Shown here: positions 36,913 through 48,489 of the stretch, one piece after another
Layout of the letters: each line of letters opens with the position of its first letter
Position numbering within the stretch: the first letter of the stretch is position 1
NCBI RefSeq assembly: GCF_000972845.2
Contig: NC_040027.1
Span: 9,457,158-9,521,157 of the forward strand
Origin: Larimichthys crocea
Lineage: Eukaryota; Chordata; Actinopteri; Sciaenidae
Direction of reading: 5' to 3'
Length of the DNA stretch: 64,000 nucleotides
The notes under the pieces: model-generated
Told to the model about the DNA's origin: nothing
The model's input: the letters and a program-made list of their open reading frames with translations, nothing else
The model's database searches: none
Position numbers and translations under genes: made by a program

Positions 36913-36920
36913 ATCTAAAG

Positions 36921-37443
36921 CAGGGGTCTCCAAACTACGGCCCCCAGGCCACATCCGGCCCGCCTAAACAATTGGAGTGGCCCACTTAACGATCCCAAAC
37001 AATTTTCCCATTATAAAATATCCACACTTAATGATTAAGCTTGGCATTCTAATTAAAATCTACCTTATTTACGAACTATTTACAGTACCAGCTAATTTTC
37101 ATCCCCTCACACAATGGTATATTCCGACGTGACTTTGCTCGTGATCAACTTCCGCGCAGTCTGCCCGGGGGATTTGACTCAGCGGGTCAGGGGCGGCCGC
37201 ACGGTGCAGGAGGATCCCCAGAGCCCTCCGGCCCGGACCTTGCTGCTTCCCGGGGCCGTGGACTTAGTGCTCGCTGCGCCCTCTCCGTGACTGTCGAATC
37301 GCAACATCAGGCATTTTAGGCTGCAACCATTTCAAAAAAGGCCACGAAATCTTGGTGGGACTGATATCATTTCAGTTATAGACTGCCCATCACAGAAAGG
37401 CAAGTTGATGTGGCCCGCACCGAAAAAAGTTTGGGGACCCCTG
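36921..37443. mobile_element. 523-bp hAT-type non-autonomous transposon
   Basis: The terminal inverted repeats CAGGGGTCTCCAAACT and (reverse-complemented right end) CAGGGGTCCCCAAACT match at 15 of 16 positions. A perfect 8-bp target duplication ATCTAAAG lies at 36,913-36,920 and 37,444-37,451. Perfect duplication and well-matched ends show a clean hAT insertion that has not decayed much. The interior has no transposase but holds a GC-rich, CpG-containing patch (about 37,140-37,290, with GCGGCCGC), unlike the A+T-rich surroundings. It must have been mobilised by a transposase encoded elsewhere. Confidence 0.9.
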
Positions 37444-37454
37444 ATCTAAAGAGT

Positions 37455-39005
37455 TTTAAGGATGCTATATAGAGTAATAGCGGCTCCAGATCTTTCTCTG
37501 CGTTGAGTTAAACCTGTGTTGGATAGCGTTACGTTTGTCATTTCTTATCCTGAAATCTTTTTCTTTTAATACTGACGTGGAAGCAGATTCAACAGAACCT
37601 TGATCATCAGCGGCGGCCATCTGGCTTGTTTGTACAGACATCGTATCAAACCCGCCCCGTATTAGATAAACGATTGTGATTGGCCCAGAAGGGGAACCAG
37701 ACGCAGCTGCCAGAGCAAATAAAACAGGAGCTCAAAATGTGTCTGGTTCCCTGGCTATGAAGCTGCAGCCGGACAGCTGGTTCAGGTGATAATTCTGTTT
37801 CCACGTTGTGATTTTAGGCTTTGTATTGCCCTTTTAAAAGGTTAGCATCAGTTTCCTCTTGCCATTTCTAGAATGGAAAAGCTTGCGTTGTTAATGCCTG
37901 TGTGAAGCCAAACACACGTTTCAAGAATTAGATATCAAGCGTTAATCTACGTTGACGTGCCATGAGAGAAAAATAATGGAAAGCAGCTTGAGCAGCAGCA
38001 GACTGCTAATAAAAACTGATTTGATGAAATTATTTACATCAAGTCTTTTTTGCTTTTGAAGAAAAAAAACAAACTTGCTCAGCTCTCAAGGCAGAGTTTA
38101 ATGAGAATGACCTTTGAGGATGGAGAACCGAACTCGTCCTCTGCATATAAATAGCCATGAACTCTGACCTAAAGATTCAGGATGCCATCAAATCATGCCA
38201 GCGCTTCCCCCCCTCGTCTATGACTCACCCGTCTCGAAGAGGCTCTCTATTCGCTTTGACACAACGAAAACACATGCTATCAGGCGGAGTACGTATAGTC
38301 GGTGAACTCCCTGGAGGTTTGTGGTGGCTTTAAGTGTTTGCTGCAGCAGCAGATCAATGCAGTATGACTCAAGTATACAGCACACTCGCTGAGATGTTGT
38401 CAGTATACTGAACTACTCATGAAAAGGGAACATTGCAAGCTTTGAAACTGATTCAATGTTGATGCATCCATTGCATAATCAAGTCACCGAGGCGGGTCTC
38501 TCCTGTTTGTGTCGGTTTGCACATCCAGCGATGGGGATCACAACCCTCGGACCATTCTACCTGCAGGTCCCTCACTGCTTGTTCAGATGTCAGGGAGCGT
38601 GTGAAGTACAAAAGAAGGCGTATGTGCACCGCATAATTTGGAAAAAAAAAAAAGAAGTGGGTTGGAGGAGTTGTTTATGGATGTGGAGAACCCCCTCCAG
38701 GAAGATTTTTAGTCTGAAGTCAAAAGAACAAGTCATACACAACCACTCTCCCCTAGGTACGCTGGGATACATGATAACACTTGTCTCCAGGATATTTCAA
38801 CATTTGTCCTACCCCGTGCATAAATTATGAAATGTAAGAGAACAAATGTTTGGCTAGTGTCAAAAATTACTGTTAGTTCATATTGGTCTAGGTTTGTTCA
38901 GGTTTAGTTCTGATACTGTAAAATTAAAGTAAAGTTACAGCATGCAATGGGATTTTAGACAATGTTCTTCACAGCCTTGCTGCAACATTTTGGTTTAGAC
39001 TTTTT
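37455..39005. other. Non-coding stretch with possible old repeat at 37.5-37.8 kb
   Basis: 37,600-37,790 (CGATTGTGATTGGCCCAGAA, ACCAGACGCAGCTGCCAGAG) has the look of a dispersed teleost repeat and continues the type of DNA seen before the hAT element; this is a memory-based impression. The rest, including the 124-codon frame at 38,456-38,830, shows no recognisable gene. Confidence 0.35.
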
Positions 39006-39013
39006 CAACATGC

Positions 39014-39097
39014 CTCAACCGCATCCAAAACCTTTGAGATGAACTGGAATGTCAACTGCGACCCAGGCCAACATCACCGACATCAGTTACCGAGTTT
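39014..39097 (+). pseudogene. Tc1/mariner transposase fragment, near C-terminus
   Basis: Read from 39,014 the codons give L-N-R-I-Q-N-L-stop-D-E-L-E-C-Q-L-R-P-R. This matches the Tc1-family signature L-N-P-I-E-x-L-W-D-E-L-E-x-x-L-R-x-R that contains the last catalytic region. The usual Trp codon before Asp-Glu is TGA here. The match stops at about 39,097 and resumes about 880 bp downstream, so the gene is both mutated and interrupted. Confidence 0.7.
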
Positions 39098-39975
39098 CTT
39101 TATCAGGTTTACCTGGGCCATCATCAGTTCATCACAGGACTCATTAACCGGCATGTTTTTGTGGGAGGAAGCCAGAGAACCTGAAGAGAACCCATGCAGA
39201 TACAGAGAACATTCGTCGTTGTTCAGACCGACTGACTTTAATAAATGTTTTTAAGCCAAGCAACCCCATCATCATTTATGTACTGTGTTACTTTTATTTC
39301 GTCCCATTCCACCAAGCTTATGGTGTTGCTGAGTCAATCACCGTTCAGTCAGTTCTTTGCATAACTAGATGCATACTGCATACTACATTGCTGAACACAG
39401 TTATGGTTCTGACATCCTTTAATTAAGCTTAAGGATAAGGCTGTCAATATTATGTCTCTTTTTCCTAAACAGTCTTAATTAATCCTATATTATCTGAATA
39501 CTCTGTGCCGTATAGTGTAGCTCTATCGTTGTCCAAAAACTATTAACTCACTGGAGCATCAAATGTGGATTAATCCTCAGCTGAAAGTAGTCCCCAACAA
39601 ATTTACTCCTGTTTGAGCAGCATGTTAGAAAGTACAGTGCTGGTCAGCTGTTTTTGAACTTTAGTGATTTAAAATAAGTTAAAGAGCCAATGGGAACTAT
39701 TTACAAAGATGAACATCTTGTGTTGAAAGCAGTGAGCCCGGGGCTGACTGTCACAAACAAACAAGTCTGTCTTAAACTTTGCATCTTCTTCTAGAGCAGA
39801 TTTCTAGAACAGTTTTGAAGATAAAACAACCTTTAAAGTGATGTGACAATGGTGGCAGTGATATCCAGTGGAGTTACTTACCAATTTGGTCAGTGTCACT
39901 GACAATTAGTCAGTCTAGCCTACGGATTACAGTGTTACATTAGTTTGTACATGTACTTAAAATGCAAATCTCTTT
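39098..39975. other. DNA separating two halves of the Tc1 remnant
   Basis: This stretch lies between the two recognisable transposase parts. 39,165-39,215 reads GTGGGAGGAAGCCAGAGAAC, CTGAAGAGAACCCATGCAGA and TACAGAGAACA, close to a sentence-like motif common to dispersed fish repeats (GTGGGAGGAA..CGGAGAACCC..GGAGAAAACCC..CGCAGACAC). The insert therefore probably contains at least one other old repeat. The remainder is unassigned. Confidence 0.4.
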
Positions 39976-40035
39976 CTTGTGGAAAGCCTTCCTGCAAGAG
40001 TGGAGGCTGTAATAGCAGCATATTAAAAAAGGGAA
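39976..40035 (+). pseudogene. Tc1/mariner transposase fragment, extreme C-terminus
   Basis: The frame E-S-L-P-A-R-V-E-A-V-I-A-A-Y-stop corresponds to the end of Tc1-like transposases (E-S-L-P-R-R-V-E-A-V-I-A-A-K-G-G). It has the same strand and order as the part at 39,014-39,097, so both belong to one element split by later insertion. No terminal inverted repeat was found downstream. Confidence 0.65.
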
Positions 40036-40039
40036 TTGG

Positions 40040-43000
40040 TTTTGTTTATTTGTCGTCCTTTCTAATATGTCCTCAGCTAACTATGATTAAGTTCAGTCTG
40101 TTCCACATATTTTAATAAATGTTGTGCAGGTCCACAATTCATTTGCATTTTACTGTGCAATCTTGTCCTTGACCAGTTTGTGTCAATAACATCCCAAACT
40201 GACTTCAGGGTTATTTTCTCAGTATTTCTTGCACGTTACAAAAGACTTTAAAGACATTAAAATAAATGGACGGTAATAAAGAAGCCGTCTGCGTGTGCAG
40301 ATGTGTAGGTGTAAGCGTAGGTGGACTTGCTGACCTAAAACTCTCTTCTGTGTGTCTATGACTCAGGGAAGAACAGCAGATTTCCTTGCATTTCTTCACT
40401 GCATACAGTCTGTAATTGAGCTGGACAGCAGAGTGAGGAATGGACCTCTAGAGACCTACTAGCAGTAATCAGGTGGTGTCTGGTTCAGATCCCATGTGGA
40501 GTGGGGCAGAGTGGCCCAAAGTGAGAGCCATTATCTGACCCCTCTTCCATAGATGCTCCTGTAAACAATGGCTGAAGGCTGAAACCATCAGTGTGGGTAA
40601 ATGCACCATCCTGCAAGTAAAAATAATGGATTTTCTCCCTGTGGTGGTGACAACTTTATGCACTGCTTTGTCTGTGAGAGGTGACTAACAGGACGAGGGG
40701 CAGTCATGTGGTTTTTATGTCCTCCAGGACACGGGGGACACACACCGTGGTGGTACTTAAAGACCACTGCAGGCTGTTTGATAGACGTTGGCAGGCTTGA
40801 GTGTGATGTGATGACACCTCTCAGGCACCAGTCTCTCCCTCTGTTTGGGTTTATATCTTCTGGGTTTCTTTTCCCTTCCATGCCTCTGTCTGTGTCTACG
40901 AGACAGGAATGAGAGAGGCGACTTGGACACAAAGTCTGTCAGGATGACAGACTGGATGGAGGTGGAGAGAGAGGTGGTGGATGTGGAGACACGGGTAAAT
41001 TTGCTTCACTCCAGCTCTGCAACTTTGAGGTTATTTAACTTAGTGCAGATTCGATTTCATCTGAAGTCGCCTGCAGTTTAATTCAGTTTTATTAAAGAAT
41101 AATTTAACACTGGCTCCACTCTTTTGAGTTAGTAAAGAGTCGTTTTAATATTGCGCCATTTATTGATTCTGGTCCCATTTTATAGCGTTCAATGCAACAC
41201 AAATTATTTTCTTTGTTCCAGAGAAAGTCTGGTCATTTCATCCACTGGAATCAGAGTGTTAAGTTGCTCTTCAAGCTTTGTTCAGTAAAATCAACTGTAA
41301 TGAATAATTACCGCATTGGGCACAGTGATACGCGGCCGATCTAGTCAATGTTTCAAACCCAGAAGCGTGGCCTCCACTCAACCAAATTTGAGCAAGTAAA
41401 CAAAGTCTGGCGAGCTAAGTGCTTCTGAAACGCTCCCGGTGGGTTTGAAGTCGCGTGCCGTATGGACCAGAACAGCGTAGCAGCCACGACATGATAGAGA
41501 CGTGTTCGGTCGGGTTTCAGGGTCAGAATCTTATCTGTTATTTCAAATTCAGTTGGATTTCTGTGTTTATTTGAAATTCAAAGCTTTAGGATAACAGTAC
41601 TTGCAGTGATAGAGCAGAGTAACACTATAATCCTACAGAAAATCAGGATGAAAATATTGTAATCATAAAGTGTATTTTCTTTGCACAGGCTGGTTATCAG
41701 AGCAGGGTACGTTCTTGCATCATCTTGGATGTAAAAGGATGCGAGCAGTACACTCAACTAAAATACAAATGAATACCTTTTTTTGTTCCCATCTTGAGCG
41801 AGTTGAAGTAAAAAATCTTCTGTGCTCACAGACAGTTTATTTCTCTCTTTCCTGTGAGCATATTCTCTAATTGGCTATTAGTCATTGCCTTTTTTGGAAT
41901 ATAAGCACGTTACCTGTGAAATAAACATAGTTCATTTTTAAAAAAATCACTCCCAGTGAATCAAAACACAGAATACAGATATTTTAAGTTGTCATCAATA
42001 ACTTGAACTAGAAATATACATCATTATGCTGGTGTGTTTTTAAAAAATGGCTCTGCAGACAAAGCGTCCCCGGGTAGCTGTAAGACTGTGATCCTGACTG
42101 ATTGACGCGTAGGGGAAAGCGACGAAGACCTTGTGAATTCAAGTTTTTGTTTTAATCACCGTAGATAAACAGAGGGACTGAACCAGCTTTTACCAGGCGA
42201 GACAGTCTGTTTTCTGGGGGACAGTTTGCGAAAGAGTCGGCGGGGAGGACTGACTGGGTCGCAGTGACTTTTACCGTTAGTTTTCTTAATGTACAACAGT
42301 TTTAGTGTTTCTTTCTGATGTTTGTACAATCAAACTCAGTTTAAACATATATTGTATCAAATAAAAACAATTATTTTATGAAATAGAAAAAGTAAAACGA
42401 AAACTTGTAATTGCCAATTTCTGTTTTTTGGATCAAGCTGTTTGAGTAAGAAAAAAAATGCTCAGTTGAGTTCTCATTGAGCTGCAGCAGCTTTCACACA
42501 AATACTTTAAAGTCAAACTTGACAGTGTCTTTCCAGCCATCCTAATATAGCCGAGGCAATCTTTACTTAATTGTGTGAAAATGTAATTTACAACAGTCGC
42601 AGTGTCACAACAGGAGCCGCGTGTCAATATTTGACCAGAGACAGCTGCATTTTTCTGTCTGCTTGACATTCCCTTTGATAGATAGAGCGAGGAGGGGAAG
42701 TATTAACTGCAGAGACCTCAAGTTGTGACTCGCATAATGACATGAGCACATCTGACAAAAATAGACCTACGCAGCTGGTTTATTGAGATTCATAACGCGT
42801 ACATATTTTCTCAGTTTAAACTTTTGTGAAGTCTGGGTGGAGGTGAGTGAAGTATTGGGGTGTGGGTGTGGGTTCAGCTCCACTTGTAAGGTCCTGATGT
42901 CCTTACATGCTTTTTGGCAGGCCTCTGAGGGGGGGGGACAGATCCAGATTTGTGCGATCATGTGGCAAATTTGCATTAATTATACATGTGTGGTGTGGTG

Positions 43001-43565
43001 AGCATGTTTAATGCATTCTGTTTGTGGAGTCACTTGGTGTTAAATGATTGATGTCGATTGCTGCAGGTTAAAAAAACACAATATCCCTTGTAACGGCATT
43101 TTACCTTTTACGTGAACTCTGTGTTCTTACTTGCAAAAACTACAACTATAGATAAATATGAACTAAAACTGTGGTATTTCATGCATTTAAAAAGTAAATC
43201 TGTTTCCTGAAGTGACAGATTGTAGAGATCTGGTTAGGTTTAGTGTGTGTCGCTGGGCGTGACCTCCAGTTTCCCTCTCACCTGCAGTATTACTTCCCTG
43301 CCTGCACCTCATCGCCTCAAACCTTCAACCCTCCAGATCATTCAGTCTTCTTTGTGGTAACAAAGCTACAGCCGACTGTTTCGATTCCTTTAACCACCAC
43401 CTTTGTGTCATCAATTAACTCACCGCTTGTTGTTTGCATTACAGTCCATTACCATTCTACTCAACAGTTTAGGGGAAGCTCGTGGTACGGTTCTAAATGA
43501 GCTTTGGCAAACATTTGAGTAAAGATCATCGCTGTGGAGAATTCAATGGTCAGTTTAGTCAGTGG
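40040..43565. other. Long non-coding stretch
   Basis: No gene supported. Overlapping frames at 40,469-41,081 on both strands contain no recognisable domain. 41,320-41,480 is richer in CpG (GATACGCGGCCGATCTAGTC) and may be an old repeat, but I could not identify it. A short G run occurs at 42,930-42,938. Otherwise ordinary A+T-rich sequence. Confidence 0.4.
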
Positions 43566-43566
43566 A

Positions 43567-43862
43567 GAGAAAAGTGCACACAGTCTCATGCTGCTGAAAG
43601 GTTTATTGAAGCTTGGCCAAGGAGAACGGAGGATTTATCAATACTATGGTCATGACATGCCACCTCAATTCTGAAGAAGCTGTCTCATCCATATCCCCAC
43701 AGAATAGTGCCACTCTATGTCCATCAATCCATCTTCATCTACAGTATTTGCCAATTGGTCATTAGTCTACAAACAAGGAGAGGTGTTAACCCTTAGTGGC
43801 CCAACGTTGTTATCTGGCTCTGATGGCTGCTAAGTTTTGTATCTGTTGTGTCGAGAGTATTT
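43567..43862 (+). repeat. Diverged direct repeat, copy A
   Basis: This copy shares an ordered series of blocks with 45,752-46,028: GTTTATTGAAGCTTG, CCTCAATT, AAGAAGCTGTC, TCATCCAT, CAGTGCCAC-like, CTCTATGTCCAT, AATTGGTCA and TGTTGTGTC. Spacing is similar, with gaps of a few to tens of bases. By eye the identity is about 65-70%. No terminal repeats or coding sequence are recognised, so it is an unnamed old dispersed element. Confidence 0.65.
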
Positions 43863-43864
43863 TT

Positions 43865-44640
43865 TTTGAGGGGATGCTCCTTAATGCTCTCATCAAAATA
43901 AAAGAACTCACATTAGGAGCACATGAAGACACGTTTTAAAAATAGTCTAAATTGGTAGAACAGAGGCTGTGATAATGCAACACAATACTGTCTTCTCTGT
44001 TGGACCCTTCTGCTCCACACCCCTCGTTCATCATACTGACTTTTGGTTATAAATATCAAATTTCAAACCTAATGGTCATCAGGGTTAGATTCATCTCCAT
44101 GTGTAAAAATCGGCGGCATGTCCCTTTAATTATGAAATGAAACGTCTAGGCCTCATTTTGCCTCAAGATGTACATAAAGAATGGCATGTACACTATTCTA
44201 AGCTCTTTCCGTCTGAGTTATTAACTATTGTCCCTCTGAAATAAGGACTGTGATAAGTGACCAGGCTGCCATGGAGTAATTCTTGCTCCAGAGGGGTCAT
44301 TTGCTCCTTAACACCCACTGTCATTAAACCCCATGTGCCCAGTAAAGCGATTACTCAGCGATAAAGTTTTTAATTGTGTCACTGTCTGTGAAGAAGGTGG
44401 CCAAGTGGATAATTAGCGGTCCTGAAAGCACAGAGGAGCAATGGCGACGAGTCTCTAAGACGAGTGTGACGCTGAAGACGAAATACTCAGAGTTTGGCAG
44501 CGTGTTTTTTTTTTTCCTCTCTCTGGTGAAATAATGAGCTAATAATAAGACACATGTGCACTCTGCGTCCCTTTCCTCACAACAAGTACTGCTCTGTTTG
44601 CATGCGTCTGCATCAATGTTCGTGCTCTTGTTTTGAGCTT
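43865..44640. other. Non-coding stretch, possible conserved element at 44.25-44.47 kb
   Basis: No gene. 44,250-44,470 (CTCCTTAACACCCACTGTCA, GCGATTACTCAGCG, GGATAATTAGCGGTCC) is complex sequence of the type often seen in conserved non-coding elements; not testable here. Confidence 0.3.
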
Positions 44641-44646
44641 TTAGAT

Positions 44647-44800
44647 CAGGGATGTCAAACTCATTTTAGTTCATGAGCCACATGAAACTATTTGATTTCA
44701 AGTGGGCAAACCACAAAAACATACAAATAACTCATCAGGCAATTATCTAGCTGGGCTTAGGTGGGGAATTAAATAAGAACACACCGAGACAGCTTATCAG
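44647..44800 (+). mobile_element. hAT-like element, 5' fragment
   Basis: This begins CAGGGATGTCAAACTCATTT followed by TAGTTCATGAGCCACATGAA. That closely resembles the 5' end of a common vertebrate/fish hAT-type repeat (CAGGGGTGTCAAACTCATTT ... GGGCCACAT). The expected right end (GAGTTTGACACCCCTG) was not found nearby, so this copy is truncated or its 3' end is decayed; the 3' limit given is arbitrary. Confidence 0.55.
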
Positions 44801-45725
44801 AATAAACGCAAAGTGATTTATTAGGCCATAAACTCAAACTGGCTTTCCAAAAATACAGATTTCATATTTCAAAACATAAGTGTGTCAGTAAGATGTTTTT
44901 ATTCTGTCCTCTAACCCACATGAACTTTAAACCACCTGTCAGTGGCAGATTTCAGGCTTCTTATGACCACACAATCAAAATTAAATCAAGTTTTAATTCT
45001 TTTTATTTCTCATCATTCATTTATTTCATGAATCAAAATACCATTAAAGTCAAAACATCTTTTACAGATTTTCCCAAACTCAAAAACTAAACATGACTTC
45101 GACAACTTGTCACTTGAAAGTTATCCAGTTTATGTGTTGTGTTGTTTTCCACTTGGCAGCCCATGTGTTCCACATTTACCTGTTTTTTCCTCACTTAATT
45201 TTGTGATTGAAAGCTGCCAAATTGGAGACAATGACACGAAGCATATGTTTATCCCAGGCATCAGAGAAATATAAAAATAAAAAAGGTGTTGGTCGCACGA
45301 AGGCAGGTAATCAGAAACTGGAGAGGACATTGGCAAGAGTCAGAAAAACAGATTATAGAAAAGTTAACAGGCAAACAGCCATGAGTAAGAGAGGAACAAA
45401 CAACAGCATGCCAACTTCAACAGGACGGCAACAAAAAGAAAAGTGGCTGAACGCCTCTAGATATAAACTGGGGCTGATTGTGAATGAAGAGCAGCTGGGA
45501 GAGCAGGTGATTGGATCAGGTGAAAGAAACGCACAGAGGTGAAGCAGGACAAAATATTCTAAAACAAACACACCTGTAATGAAAGAATATAGACTTGATA
45601 GAGTTATTTTTGTGATCATATCCTTTCACAACATTCGGCTGATATTTTCAAGTCAAAAAGCCAAATATTAGATTGTCAAATGTGTAATTTGCTGCTTTTG
45701 TCTTTTTATTTGGTAAATCAAACAT
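44800..45725. other. Non-coding stretch, possibly repeat-derived
   Basis: 45,207-45,542 holds a 111-codon plus-strand frame rich in K, R, Q and T. The DNA around it (GAACGCCTCTAGATATAAAC, GAGCAGGTGATTGG) resembles untranslated segments of fish repeats more than a gene. It could be internal sequence of the hAT-like element starting at 44,647. No domain is recognised. Confidence 0.35.
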
Positions 45726-45729
45726 TTTT

Positions 45730-45748
45730 TTGTTGTTGTTGTTGTTGT
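45730..45748. repeat. (TTG)n microsatellite
   Basis: Six TTG units after a short T run. Confidence 0.9.
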
Positions 45749-45751
45749 GGA

Positions 45752-46028
45752 CAGTGTACAGCAGTCCAAGATGTCTTATGCTAAAATGTTTATTGAAGCT
45801 TGATCAAGAAGAATGTAAAATTCCTCATGGCATGATGCTGCCTCAATTATAAAGAAGCTGTCCGCTTTGGTTCATCCATGTCCCCTCAGGACAGTGCCAC
45901 AACTACTCTATGTCCATACAGGGTCACACTTAATGCATCCACAGTAAAAGGAATTGGTCAATGAGTCATCTGTGTAGAGGCTTTTATGTTACGTACCTAT
46001 CCGTTGTGTCTAGGTAATGAGACAGCGC
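45752..46028 (+). repeat. Diverged direct repeat, copy B
   Basis: This is the partner of 43,567-43,862 in the same orientation, about 2.2 kb downstream. Shared blocks include GTTTATTGAAGCTTG, GCCTCAATT, AAAGAAGCTGTCC, TTCATCCAT, AGTGCCAC, CTCTATGTCCAT, GGAATTGGTCA and CCGTTGTGTC. Either one ancient tandem duplication or two insertions of the same family would explain it. Confidence 0.65.
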
Positions 46029-46029
46029 T

Positions 46030-47080
46030 ATCTCCTGACTTAGGTTAGAAAGTCAGTATCCCCATAACAATCTAAGATTTAACACTGTCCTTACAGTGGC
46101 CTCAGGACATACGCTTGACCCCTTTATGGAAAGAGAAAATTCCCTCACAAGACTGAACAAGAACTGTGAGAAATTTCCAGAAAAGAAGTGCTCGCCATTG
46201 AATCTCGGAGAAATGAAATTCTTACAGAAATCTCCAAATGTCCATTTGACACCAAATCAAAGCGTGATTTGTTCCTGAAGGTCTTGCGGTCAAACTAATC
46301 TCCAGCCTTCAGATCATGTATACTACCCTCCATTTGGCGTATGCTGTTGACCTGCTGTCTCTAAAGATCCCCTGCTCGTCTACGCAAAGACAAAATCTAT
46401 CTTCACTATTGGGAGAGGTGGCGTGAAAGAGGTCATAGTCATTTTTTAAAACCTATATGCTACTGTCGCTGAACCTTCTAACCTTTCTTTTCTTTGAGTC
46501 TCACTCACTCTGATGCAGAGCACGAGGATAAAACAGCAGCATCCTTCCTTCTGAATACTAATTCCCGTTATCCTTTCATGTAAAGAAAGACAGAACTGGT
46601 TTTGTTAACCCTGTGACCCAGCAGATATGAATAACACTTAACAGCTACTCTGATCAGATTCCCTTTGAACTCAGGTCCTTTGGTGATGCTGATGATGATA
46701 CTTCATAATCTCGCATCCAAATCTGAGACAGATTTTTACACATTTCTTTAGTTGTCTTGGGAGACTCGGTCAGTCTTAAGAGGCTCCCATTAAACCCTCA
46801 CAGGAATTACAGGGACACGTCGATGTTAAAAAGAGACTCGACACAAAAATCATTTAATTTCTCCTGAAATGATTAGATCATCGTCGATTTATCAGGGACT
46901 CCTTTTTGTTTTGTTTGTTTGTTTGCTTAATCCCTGGCTGACACTTTTCCAGAGTTACAGTGTGGTGAGATCTCACCTCCTGTGAGCCATCTTGACACCC
47001 TCATTATTTCGCACTGTGTGATCCCACTCTGCACATACTTTATTCTCCTCCCTTTTCCTCTGCCTGTGCACTCACTTTTT
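46030..47080. other. Non-coding stretch, nothing recognisable
   Basis: No gene, RNA or repeat boundary identified. A short TGATGCTGATGATGATAC run occurs near 46,684. Confidence 0.45.
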
Positions 47081-47081
47081 G

Positions 47082-47105
47082 CCTCTCTCTCTCTCTCTCT
47101 CTCTC
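47082..47105. repeat. (CT)n microsatellite
   Basis: About 12 CT units preceded by GC and followed by CCATCTTC. Confidence 0.93.
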
Positions 47106-47109
47106 CATC

Positions 47110-48310
47110 TTCTTTCTAAGTTTGAAAGGGATGGGACCAGTTCTTGCTCTGGCGCCAGGACAGACTTGCAGGCTTTGGCACATCTCTCCAAAAGATTTGG
47201 CATACGTGAATTCAACTTTGAAATAATTTATTGAGCTCTCAGTTGGGGTTTAGCATTTTGGCAGTGTGAACATTGTTTTTGTTTTTTTTGTTTGGTTTTT
47301 TGGGGACATAAAGGAGGTGTTATGGTGCATTAGACAGCAGGAAATGAAATGGTATGATAAACTCTTCTACTTTCATAGCTCTCTTTAAGGTTAGATGTCT
47401 TATGCTTCAGGTTTTGGCTTCACACAGAACTTCTTTGCATATCAAAGGGTGGGCTGGTTAAAAAAAATGCAAACCTTATGCCTATAAGCAGCACAAGTAG
47501 ATACACACTTCTGTATAATTTTAAGCCAGCATGAAAAGGAGATTTCTTACTTTACCAAGTTTATTGAAGTCATAATACTTTGTACAACAGTACATCCATA
47601 AAATGTCATAAAATGAACAGAGCTAGGAGCAGAAGCACAGAGAGGAGACCATTTTGTGTCCTGCACTGTGAAGTGTGTAATTTAGTGTAATGACAACTCA
47701 GTCTTCTGCCATTAACCGGCTACTGTGTCCTAAATTGCTGTGAAATTAACTCTATTTATGTTGTTACCAATTTTCACCAAAAAGTAGAAGAGGAAACTCA
47801 ACTAAAGATTGGCCTAAACATTACTCGAAGGCCGCTCTAACCAGGAGAAATGACAGCATTGGTAAATTGTTTTGGAAGCCACAGAAGAATGATGCTGGAA
47901 CATGGAAATCAAAGAGATCACCAAGTCAGTAAATTTCACAAATCAGTTCAGTAGATCTTTCACTGGGTGAGTGAACTTTGACCTGTTGGTGGTGCATAAA
48001 GTCAGGGACTCACCAAAGCTATAGGATCATCCTCTGTGGACCATGAATACCGATACCAAAGCTGAGAGATTTCCAAATTAGTACACCAATCAACCATCTA
48101 AAGACAGACTGACATTGCTATCCTTTAAGCTCGAGCAAACTTTTAGACCTTCAAAATAAAGCTCGATGAAAAACATTGCATCGCAGTTTGTTTAGACTTA
48201 GGAGAAGATTGTGGTTTGGGTTCAGATAAGTATGTAACATAAGTAACTTTAAATACGTAATGAATGTAATGTAAGTTAAAAAGAAGTCAGTGTGGTCATG
48301 TCCCGTTAAT
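47110..48310. other. Non-coding stretch, nothing recognisable
   Basis: A+T-rich with T runs near 47,278-47,300. No coding, RNA or repeat features supported. Confidence 0.45.
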
Positions 48311-48315
48311 GCATG

Positions 48316-48480
48316 CTGCATGTCTTCCTGCTTAAAGTGTTACAAGGAAGTGCTTGCTCATGGTTGGACTTGTTGGGTCTCTGTAAATAATATCATAACG
48401 AGTACAGTCTAGACCGGGCTCTCTGTGAGTTGTCATGAGATAACTATGATTTGACACTTTGTTAATAAAACTGAATTGAC
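48316..48480 (+). repeat. Teleost dispersed-repeat tail
   Basis: This contains TGCTCATGGTTGGACTTGTT, GGGTCTCTGTAAATAATATC, ATAACGAGTACAGTCTAGAC and a decayed end GATTTGACACTTTGTTAATA then AAACTGAATTGAC. I recognise this from memory as the 3' portion of a very common fish repeat (ending ..TGATTTGGCGCTATATAAATAAA..TTGAATTGA). The palindrome arms hold an upstream fragment of the same family at 4,370-4,450 and 20,575-20,660. Confidence 0.65.
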
Positions 48481-48489
48481 TTTTGGTTT

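Noticed and set aside
40480..40500. B-box-like GGTTCAGATCCCA
   Set aside because: No A box at the required distance upstream and no SINE tail downstream.
45207..45542. 111-codon basic frame considered as a possible nucleic-acid-binding protein
   Set aside because: Lysine/arginine richness follows from A-rich DNA; the flanks look repeat-derived and no motif is recognisable.
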